Assembly: GCA_913009515.1 (NCBI GenBank)
Contig: CAJVYO010000033.1
Coordinates: 1-10,478 of the forward strand
Source: an uncultured Methylococcaceae bacterium
Lineage (GTDB): Bacteria; Pseudomonadota; Gammaproteobacteria; Methylococcales; Methylomonadaceae
Length of the DNA stretch: 10,478 nt
Direction of reading: 5' to 3'
Part shown: piece by piece, positions 5,013 to 10,478 of the stretch
Layout: the number at the start of each line of letters is the position of its first letter
Position numbering within the stretch: the first letter of the stretch is position 1
Program-made: the position numbers and the translations under genes
Notes under the pieces: generated by a model
Told to the model about the DNA's origin: nothing
What the model saw: only the letters and a program-made list of their open reading frames with translations
The model's database searches: none

Positions 5013-7385
5013 CTAATCTCTCAATTTTGCATTAATTCGGCTAGATAAAGTATCTAACACGCTGTTTACTATAGCATCAATTTCAGAATCTGTAAGAGTT
5101 TGTGTCTTATCTTGCAATACTAAAGCTAATGCGACACTTTTAAAACCTTCGTTAACTCCTTGACCTCGATAAATATCAAAAACTTTTACGTCTTTAATTA
5201 AAGTTTCTTTACATTGGTCGATACAGTCTTTTATGTCCTGAAATGACACCTCTTCTTTTACTAATAACGCTAAATCACGACGTACTGATGGAAATTTAGA
5301 CAAGCTACTGAAACTTGGCACTTTTCTATCTAATAGTACATCTTGTGATAATTCAAACAAAAACACATTACAATCAAAATCTAATTGCTTTTCTAACGTA
5401 GGGTGTAACATTCCGATCCAGCCCAAAGAACGCCCGTCTAACGTCTTAATTTCGGCACTCTGTCCTGGATGTAATGCACTATGTTCCGCAGCTATAAACT
5501 GTATCTCGCACCCTGTTAAGGTACAAATGGCTTCCACATCTGCTTTGACATCGTAAAAATCAACTTTACGCGTCTTTTCTCCCCACTGTTCAGCATTCAC
5601 TGAGCCTAATGCCAAACCTGCCAACATTTTTTCTTGTTGCTCAACATCTATACCTAAAAAACGCTGCCCTGCTTCAAACAAACGCACTCGGCTATGTTGA
5701 CGCTTCGTATTATAAGCCGCAGCCTGTAATAATCCACACCATAAACTGGTACGCATGACTGCTAAATCCGATGAAATCGGATTCTGTAGTTTAATATAAT
5801 TATCATTCGGCAATATCATTTTTTGCAAAGCTTCCCCTACAAAACTATAGGTAATTGCTTCTTGATAATCTCGAGCCACTAAGACATCTTTAATTTGATC
5901 AATTTCTAAAAGAGCTTCAGGGGCTTGTGTTAATGCAGAACGCATTAATAAACTACTCTGAGGTAGGTTATTATAACCGTACACACGCCCAATTTCCTCA
6001 ATTAAATCGGCTTCAATCGCAATATCAAAACGAAAGCTCGGTGGCGTGACCAACCATCCATCAGTAGTCGTCTCAACCTGCATGCCTAATCGCTTCAAAA
6101 TATCATCTACTTCACTATTAGGTAATGATACGCCTAATATACGCTGTATTCGTTGCTGACGTAATAATACACCAGACTGTTTCGGCAATGTAGTCGCATT
6201 TGTTATATCTGTGATAGAACCAACACTTCCTCCAGCAATCTCTACAATTAATGCCGTGGCACGTTCAATCGCTCGGTGTTGTAATTCAAAATCAACCCCG
6301 CGCTCAAAACGATGTGATGAATCAGTATGCAAGCCATATTGTCTAGCTTTACCCATCATAAAACGAGGGTTAAAAAAAGCACATTCTAAAAATATAGACT
6401 GAGTCTTATCTGAAACCGCGGTTTCGCTACCGCCCATAATACCGGCTAAGGCAACTACTTTTTCACTGTCTGCAATCACTAATGTATCAGGCTCTAATTT
6501 AAGTTCCTGGTGATTAAGTAATGTGACTACTTCATTTGCTTGCGACAAACGTACCTGAATATCACCCGACAAAGTATCCGCATCAAAGGCATGTAAAGGC
6601 TGACCTAACTCCAACATCACATAATTGGTGACATCAACCACTGCACCCAAGCTTGCAACACCTGAACGTCGTAAACGCTCCTGCATCCATAACGGCGTTG
6701 CTGCCGCTATATTAATATTTTTAATCAAACGCCCTAAATAACGCGGACACGCATTAGCATCACTCACCTCAACAGCAAGCTGTTCTTGATGCTCAACACT
6801 AACTGCCGCATAATTTGTCACACTAAAATCAATTTTATTCAGTAAAGCAACTTCTCGTGCTACCCCTTCAAGACTCAAACAATCCGCTCTATTAGGCGTT
6901 AAATCCACTTCAATTAACTGATCATTTAAGGATAAATAGTCACGAATATCAGTACCCACGGGTGCATCATTCGCCAGCTCCATTAATCCATCCGCATCCT
7001 TTGCTAAACCTAACTCTTTTTCAGAGCACAGCATCCCAAATGATAACTCACCGCGTAATTTTGATTTTTTAATCTTAAAATTTTCAGGTAATACCGCGCC
7101 AATTAAAGCCGCAGGTATTTTCAATCCTTCACGTACATTACTTGCTCCGCAAACAATCTGTAGCGACTCATCTTCACCGACATTAACTTGGCAAATTCTT
7201 AATTTATCGGCATCGGGATGTGCTGTAACCGACATCACTTCAGCAACCACAACCCCTTTAAAATCGGCAGCTGCAGGCTGAACGGAATCCACTTCCAAAC
7301 CAGCCATAGTAATCTGTTCAACTAATTCGCCAGTCTCAATTTTATAATCGACTAATTCTTTTAACCACGCTTCACTAAATTGCAT
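5013..7385 (-). CDS. pheT: Phenylalanyl-tRNA synthetase beta subunit
   Basis: The 790-residue beta chain of the alpha2-beta2 enzyme that charges tRNA-Phe; normal length for bacteria. Order of domains: a Myf-like tRNA-binding OB fold at about 40-150 (VVVAEV, HPDADKLRICQV, then FGMLCSEKELGL), the B3/B4 editing region in about 210-385, a B5 domain at about 405-475 (ending EEIGRVYGYNNLP), a catalytic-like core, and the C-terminal ferredoxin-fold anticodon-binding domain from about 697 (FPSVRRDLALLV). The ATG lies 14 bases after the pheS stop, with AAGGGA at the pheS stop itself as the likely ribosome site. Tight spacing to pheS and ihfA indicates one transcript. No damage or missing domain is seen. 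Confidence 0.97.
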   Translation of the reverse strand: MQFSEAWLKELVDYKIETGELVEQITMAGLEVDSVQPAAADFKGVVVAEVMSVTAHPDADKLRICQVNVGEDESLQIVCGASNVREGLKIPAALIGAVLPENFKIKKSKLRGELSFGMLCSEKELGLAKDADGLMELANDAPVGTDIRDYLSLNDQLIEVDLTPNRADCLSLEGVAREVALLNKIDFSVTNYAAVSVEHQEQLAVEVSDANACPRYLGRLIKNINIAAATPLWMQERLRRSGVASLGAVVDVTNYVMLELGQPLHAFDADTLSGDIQVRLSQANEVVTLLNHQELKLEPDTLVIADSEKVVALAGIMGGSETAVSDKTQSIFLECAFFNPRFMMGKARQYGLHTDSSHRFERGVDFELQHRAIERATALIVEIAGGSVGSITDITNATTLPKQSGVLLRQQRIQRILGVSLPNSEVDDILKRLGMQVETTTDGWLVTPPSFRFDIAIEADLIEEIGRVYGYNNLPQSSLLMRSALTQAPEALLEIDQIKDVLVARDYQEAITYSFVGEALQKMILPNDNYIKLQNPISSDLAVMRTSLWCGLLQAAAYNTKRQHSRVRLFEAGQRFLGIDVEQQEKMLAGLALGSVNAEQWGEKTRKVDFYDVKADVEAICTLTGCEIQFIAAEHSALHPGQSAEIKTLDGRSLGWIGMLHPTLEKQLDFDCNVFLFELSQDVLLDRKVPSFSSLSKFPSVRRDLALLVKEEVSFQDIKDCIDQCKETLIKDVKVFDIYRGQGVNEGFKSVALALVLQDKTQTLTDSEIDAIVNSVLDTLSSRINAKLRD

Positions 7386-7399
7386 TTTCGTACTGTCCC

Positions 7400-8422
7400 T
7401 TAATTAAATTGCTCAAGAAATTTAAGATCATTTTCAAAAAATAGCCTTAAATCATTGATGCCATAACGCAACATAGCAAGCCTTTCTACGCCCATACCAA
7501 ATGCAAAGCCTGTAAAGGCTTCTGTATCAATCTCAACAGATTTAAACACTTCAGGATGAATCATACCGCAGCCCATAACTTCCAACCAACCTGTTTGACT
7601 ACACACTCGACAGCCCTTGCCTTCACACATCACACATTCAATATCAACTTCTGCTGACGGCTCAGTAAAGGGAAAATAAGAAGGTCTAAAACGAACTTGA
7701 ATATCCTTTTCAAAAAAGGCTCTTAAAAATTCATATACCACGCCTTTTAAATCTGCAAAACTGACATTTTCATCGACTAAGAAACCTTCCACCTGATGAA
7801 ACATAGGCGTATGCGTCACATCAGAATCACAACGATAAACTCGACCCGGTGCAATGACTTTTAACGGCGGCTGATATTTTTCCATCGAACGCACTTGTAC
7901 CGGCGAGGTATGCGTTCTTAATAAGGTGTGTGCATCAAAATAAAAGGTATCATGCATCGCTCGTGCTGGATGATGAGATGGAATATTTAACGCTTCAAAA
8001 TTATGATAATCATCTTCAATTTCAGGGCCTTCTTCTACCTTAAAGCCCACACTTGAAAAGATTTTAGTAATACGTCTTAACGTCAAGGTGACAGGATGAA
8101 GCCCTGCTACCGATGCCTGCCCTCTTCCTGGCAATGTCACATCAATCGTTTCACTTGCTAAACGTGCCGCTAATACTGCTGCTTGCAATGCTTGTTTACG
8201 AGATTCTAACGCCGTTTGAAAATCAGACTTAACTTGATTAATCGCTTGACCAGCAACACGCCGCTGCTCAGGCTCAAGTTTTCCTAAGGTTTTCATCTGT
8301 AAGGTAAAAGCACCTTTTTTACCTAAATATTGCACACGGATAGTATCTAACGCAGATAAATCGTTAGCTATTTCAATTTCTTGTAACGCTTGAGCAAGAA
8401 TTTCTTCGAGAGTCGCTGACAC
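7400..8422 (-). CDS. pheS: Phenylalanyl-tRNA synthetase alpha subunit
   Basis: The 340-residue catalytic chain, a class II synthetase. Residues 1-90 form the N-terminal coiled coil. The catalytic domain includes HPARAMHDTFYF (151-162), RTHTSPVQ (169-176), GRVYRCD (193-199), FRPSYFPFTEPSAEVD (245-260) and motif 3 GFAFGMGVERLAMLRYG (305-321). A four-cysteine insert, CVMCEGKGCRVC (C263, C266, C271, C274), sits inside the catalytic domain. The shorter E. coli enzyme lacks it, but I recall a similar segment in pseudomonads. It looks like a small zinc knuckle. The start is GTG at 8422: a stop lies 12 bases upstream in frame, and the next ATG (M43) would remove half of the coiled coil. No strong Shine-Dalgarno is seen. 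A terminator hairpin separates it from rplT. Confidence 0.96.
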   Translation of the reverse strand: MSATLEEILAQALQEIEIANDLSALDTIRVQYLGKKGAFTLQMKTLGKLEPEQRRVAGQAINQVKSDFQTALESRKQALQAAVLAARLASETIDVTLPGRGQASVAGLHPVTLTLRRITKIFSSVGFKVEEGPEIEDDYHNFEALNIPSHHPARAMHDTFYFDAHTLLRTHTSPVQVRSMEKYQPPLKVIAPGRVYRCDSDVTHTPMFHQVEGFLVDENVSFADLKGVVYEFLRAFFEKDIQVRFRPSYFPFTEPSAEVDIECVMCEGKGCRVCSQTGWLEVMGCGMIHPEVFKSVEIDTEAFTGFAFGMGVERLAMLRYGINDLRLFFENDLKFLEQFN

Positions 8423-8471
8423 AGTTAAGTTCGCTTATATTAAAAAATGAAAAGGAATGAAGATATTTAGC

Positions 8472-8499
8472 AAAAAAAAGGGCTTGTAAGCCCCTTTTT
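8472..8499 (-). terminator. Intrinsic terminator or attenuator between rplT and pheS
   Basis: On the minus strand AAAAAGGGGCT pairs with AGCCCTTTTTT around a TACA loop: a GC core of five pairs extended by one G-U and several A-U pairs. It ends in a run of eight T (A at 8472-8479 on the plus strand). It lies 34 bases after the rplT stop and 49 bases before the pheS start. Either it ends the rplT transcript and lets some polymerase through, or pheS has its own promoter. Confidence 0.85.
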
Positions 8500-8512
8500 C
8501 CTAACTATTTTC

Positions 8513-8532
8513 CTAGCTTATAATTCAGCTAG
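8513..8532 (-). repeat. Inverted repeat directly after the rplT stop
   Basis: CTAGCT (8513-8518) and AGCTAG (8527-8532) form a perfect six-bp stem with an eight-base loop, beginning at the second base after the rplT stop. It does not overlap the downstream terminator stem, so the two hairpins could form together. It may protect the 3' end or be chance. Confidence 0.45.
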
Positions 8533-8533
8533 T

Positions 8534-8899
8534 TTATGATACTGAACTTCTATTTGCTTTCGCAATTTCTGCAATCGCCGCAAAAGCATCCATATCACGT
8601 ACCGCGATATCCGCTAATACTTTACGATCAATAATCACATTAGCTTTATTTAAACCATTAATTAAACGGCTATATGAAATATCACATAAACGTGCCGCTG
8701 CATTAATTCGCACAATCCATAATGCACGGAAAGTACGCTTTTTGTTTTTACGATCACGATAAGCGTATTGACCCGCTTTAATAACCGCTTGTTTAGCAAC
8801 GCGATAAACCCGACTACGTGCGCCGTAATAACCTTTCGCTTGCTTTAAAATTTTCTTATGTCTTGCTCGCGCAGTGACACCTCTTTTTACTCTAGCCAT
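8534..8899 (-). CDS. rplT: 50S ribosomal protein L20
   Basis: A 121-residue, strongly basic protein, essential for early assembly of the 50S subunit on 23S rRNA. The N-terminus MARVKRGVTARARHKKILK and the segments KGYYGARSRVYRVA (22-35) and YAYRDRKNKKRTFRALWIVRIN (46-67, the most conserved part) identify it. It is a few residues longer at the C-terminus than the E. coli protein (118). AGGAGAAG before the ATG is a good ribosome site. It lies 14 bases after rpmI and is surely cotranslated with it. In E. coli L20 represses its own rpmI-rplT mRNA; whether that holds here depends on the leader upstream of rpmI. Confidence 0.97.
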   Translation of the reverse strand: MARVKRGVTARARHKKILKQAKGYYGARSRVYRVAKQAVIKAGQYAYRDRKNKKRTFRALWIVRINAAARLCDISYSRLINGLNKANVIIDRKVLADIAVRDMDAFAAIAEIAKANRSSVS

Positions 8900-8913
8900 C
8901 TTCTTCTCCTAAA

Positions 8914-9111
8914 TTAACTGTAAGGTAATAAACGTGCTGCCATACGCACATCTGACGAATGAAGAGTGGCTGCTTTGCGCAAATGTCTTTTACGCTTTGT
9001 TGATTTTTTAGTTAAGATGTGACGACGATGTGACTGCCCACACTTAAAATTCCCTTTGCCGGTACGTTTAAAACGTTTCGCAGCACCACTATGGGTTTTA
9101 ATTTTTGGCAT
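8914..9111 (-). CDS. rpmI: 50S ribosomal protein L35
   Basis: A 65-residue, very basic protein of the large ribosomal subunit. The sequence begins MPKIKTHSGAAKRFKRTGKG and ends in MAARLLPYS, both typical of L35, and the length is standard. GGAG at 9119-9122 lies seven bases before the ATG. It is the first gene after the infC terminator hairpin and pairs with rplT, the usual L35-L20 unit. Confidence 0.97.
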   Translation of the reverse strand: MPKIKTHSGAAKRFKRTGKGNFKCGQSHRRHILTKKSTKRKRHLRKAATLHSSDVRMAARLLPYS

Positions 9112-9134
9112 TTATTTTCTCCAATATAATAAAA

Positions 9135-9152
9135 ATAACACATCCTTGTTAT
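9135..9152 (-). repeat. Weak hairpin in the rpmI leader
   Basis: ATAACA (9135-9140) and TGTTAT (9147-9152) pair around a six-base loop that reads AGGATG on the minus strand. Five T follow. The stem has only one G-C pair and is too weak for a confident terminator. It lies 24 bases before the rpmI start and could contribute to leader folding. Confidence 0.3.
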
Positions 9153-9192
9153 AGAAACCCAATAAGGCAAAATGCAAAGGCCCGACTGAATT

Positions 9193-9217
9193 AAAAAAGC
9201 TACGATTCCTATCGTAG
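9193..9217 (-). terminator. Terminator or attenuator between infC and rpmI
   Basis: On the minus strand CTACGAT and ATCGTAG form a perfect seven-bp stem around an AGGA loop, followed by C and six T (A at 9193-9198 on the plus strand). It starts 13 bases after the infC stop. The stem is short with three G-C pairs, so termination is probably partial. Confidence 0.75.
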
Positions 9218-9229
9218 TAAATTCAACAC

Positions 9230-9754
9230 TTATTTTTTCTTTTTCGGCCCTAAAACCATCACCATTTGGCGACCTTCCATCTTAGGAAATTGCTCAACGG
9301 CGGCTAATTCAATTAAATCCTTTTCAACACGCTTTAATAGCTCCATACCAATTTCTCTATGTGCCATTTCACGTCCACGAAAACGCACGGTAATTTTAGT
9401 TTTATTACCTTCTTCAAGAAATTTAGTTAAATTACGTAATTTAACATTGTAATCGCCGATATCCGTTCCAGGTCTAAATTTAATTTCTTTAACCTGAATT
9501 TGTTTTTGTTTTTTCTTGGCCATCTGTAATTTTTTATTTTGGTCAAATAAAAACTTACCATAGTCCATAATTTTACAAACAGGCGGATCCGCATTAGGTG
9601 ATACCTCGACCAAATCCATAGTTGCTTCAGCTGCTAATTTCTTAGCATCGATCAGCGACATAATACCGCCCTGTCCTTCAGGCAAACCTGTCAATCTAAC
9701 ACGTCTCGCGATAATGTCATCGTTTAATCGTGTTGCATCTTTTTTAGAAGCGAT
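9230..9754 (-). CDS. infC: Translation initiation factor IF-3, with an ATC start codon
   Basis: A 174-residue factor that binds the 30S subunit, blocks 50S joining and checks the start codon and initiator tRNA. The N-domain (TRLNDDIIARRVRL at about 8-21, then DLVEVSPNADPPVCKIMDYGKFL) is followed by a lysine-rich linker (about 74-85) and the C-domain with KEIKFRPGTD (89-98), VRFRGREMAH (123-132) and a KKKK tail. No ATG, GTG or TTG start gives the full N-domain. The frame continues upstream of the TTG at 9694 to an ATC at 9754, with an in-frame TAG two codons before it. GGAGG lies eight bases ahead of this ATC. IF3 genes are known for rare starts (ATT in E. coli), through which IF3 limits its own translation. 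It lies 24 bases after thrS. Confidence 0.93.
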   Translation of the reverse strand: MASKKDATRLNDDIIARRVRLTGLPEGQGGIMSLIDAKKLAAEATMDLVEVSPNADPPVCKIMDYGKFLFDQNKKLQMAKKKQKQIQVKEIKFRPGTDIGDYNVKLRNLTKFLEEGNKTKITVRFRGREMAHREIGMELLKRVEKDLIELAAVEQFPKMEGRQMVMVLGPKKKK

Positions 9755-9762
9755 ACCCTATT

Positions 9763-9767
9763 CCTCC
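9763..9767 (-). promoter_or_regulatory. Strong Shine-Dalgarno before the ATC start of infC
   Basis: GGAGG on the minus strand lies eight bases before the ATC at 9754 and 11 bases after the thrS stop. No ATG, GTG or TTG lies at suitable distance in any frame that codes for IF3, so the site marks ATC as the start. Confidence 0.85.
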
Positions 9768-9778
9768 AGTTAATAAAA

Positions 9779-10478
9779 TTATAATTTGTCTTTAATCTCT
9801 TGCTTCAGTCGTGTACTAAAATCATCAACTGAAAAACAGCCTAAATCATCGCCTTTTTGTGTCCTAACGGTCACAAGCCCTTCTTCTAATTCTTTATCTC
9901 CGATAATTAAAAGATACGGGATACGCTGCATAGAATGCTCACGAATTTTAAAGCCTATTTTCTCATTTCTCAAGTCAATTTTTGCTCTAAAACCTTGTTG
10001 CGTTAATTCACGACAAACTTCTTCGGCATATTCATTATGACGACTTGCGATATTTAATACCACCACTTGCTCAGGTGATAACCATAATGGCATCGTTCCC
10101 GCATGTTGCTCAATTAAAATACCAATAAAACGTTCCAATGAGCCTAATATAGCACGATGCAACATAACAGGCGTATGTTTAGTGCCATCTTCTGCAATAT
10201 AAGCGGCATCTAAACGTCCTGGCATTGAAAAATCAACCTGAATCGTCCCACATTGCCACACACGCTCTAAACAATCCTTAAGAGAAAATTCAATTTTAGG
10301 TCCGTAAAAAGCCCCTTCGCCAGGCTGTAAATCCCAATCTAAGCCTTTATTATTCAAAGCTAACTCTAATGACTTTTCAGCTTTATCCCACACTTCATCT
10401 GAACCTACACGTTTTTCTGGACGCGTTGATAATTTAATAATGACCTCATTAAAACCAAAGTCTTTATAAACATCAAAT
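9779..10478 (-). CDS. thrS: Threonyl-tRNA synthetase, C-terminal part (cut by window end)
   Basis: A class II synthetase that charges tRNA-Thr. The frame stays open to the window edge and 232 of about 640 residues are visible; the GTG at 10393 is an internal valine, not a start. Visible in order: KLSTRPEKRVGSDEVWDKAE, FYGPKIEFSLKD, QVDFSMPGRLDAAYI, motif 3 HTPVMLHRAILGSLERFIG (its MLH histidine corresponds to the third zinc ligand of the E. coli enzyme), and the C-terminal anticodon-binding domain from about WLSPEQVVVLNIA on. The stop is followed after 24 bases by infC. In E. coli the thrS mRNA leader is a tRNA-like operator, but that region lies outside this window. Confidence 0.96.
   Translation of the reverse strand, partial: FDVYKDFGFNEVIIKLSTRPEKRVGSDEVWDKAEKSLELALNNKGLDWDLQPGEGAFYGPKIEFSLKDCLERVWQCGTIQVDFSMPGRLDAAYIAEDGTKHTPVMLHRAILGSLERFIGILIEQHAGTMPLWLSPEQVVVLNIASRHNEYAEEVCRELTQQGFRAKIDLRNEKIGFKIREHSMQRIPYLLIIGDKELEEGLVTVRTQKGDDLGCFSVDDFSTRLKQEIKDKL

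Noticed and set aside
4769..5035. Open frame of 88 codons on the plus strand opposite ihfA.
   Set aside because: It is antisense to ihfA, whose protein is unmistakable.
6211..6402. Open frame of 63 codons on the plus strand opposite pheT.
   Set aside because: Shadow of the pheT coding sequence with no independent support.
8435..8473. A 12-codon frame on the minus strand starting with TTG, with three phenylalanine codons, between rplT and pheS: a possible PheM-like leader peptide.
   Set aside because: It begins inside the T tract of the terminator, after the hairpin instead of before it. It has no ribosome site, and no second terminator follows for it to control.
9786..10040. Open frame of 84 codons on the plus strand opposite thrS.
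   Set aside because: Shadow of the thrS coding sequence with no independent support.
1..10478. A hidden defence system, mobile element or CRISPR array.
   Set aside because: All long frames are assigned to housekeeping or small exported proteins. No transposase, integrase, repeat array or att-like duplication next to the tRNA was seen.

Overview
The window is a piece of an AT-rich gammaproteobacterial chromosome. The best guess for the host is a Methylococcales-type methanotroph. The evidence is the conserved order thrS-infC-rpmI-rplT-pheS-pheT-ihfA-merR-tRNA-Pro, which is typical of gammaproteobacteria, together with a serine-glyoxylate aminotransferase (a serine-pathway enzyme of C1 metabolism) at the left edge. 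The host assignment is inference; gene identities in the translation block are firm.

Left part (1-2949): the C-terminal half of the aminotransferase runs rightwards and ends at a strong intrinsic terminator. A membrane fatty acid desaturase begins 26 bases after its T tract. Two small exported proteins of unknown function follow, encoded divergently: one on the minus strand with six cysteines in its mature part, and one on the plus strand with a lipocalin-like sequence pattern. The 181 bases between their starts hold back-to-back promoters, each with an extended -10 (TGn) element. Terminator hairpins or inverted repeats sit at both convergent junctions.

Middle (2950-4373): the minus strand carries the Mrp/ApbC iron-sulfur carrier ATPase and then a tRNA-Pro(GGG) with its own sigma70-like promoter and an excellent terminator.

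Right part (4374-10478), all minus strand and read from right to left: thrS (only its C-terminal part is in the window), infC, rpmI, rplT, pheS, pheT, ihfA and a MerR-family regulator. Together they make a threonyl-tRNA synthetase, initiation factor IF3, ribosomal proteins L35 and L20, both subunits of phenylalanyl-tRNA synthetase and the alpha subunit of IHF. The infC gene appears to start with the rare codon ATC, behind a strong Shine-Dalgarno. Intrinsic-terminator hairpins lie between infC and rpmI and between rplT and pheS, so the operon is probably split by attenuation or partial termination. No PheM-like leader peptide is visible before pheS.

I see no mobile element, CRISPR array, phage gene or defence system. 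The window is mostly housekeeping. The least explained items are the two small exported proteins and the control signals in the translation operon.
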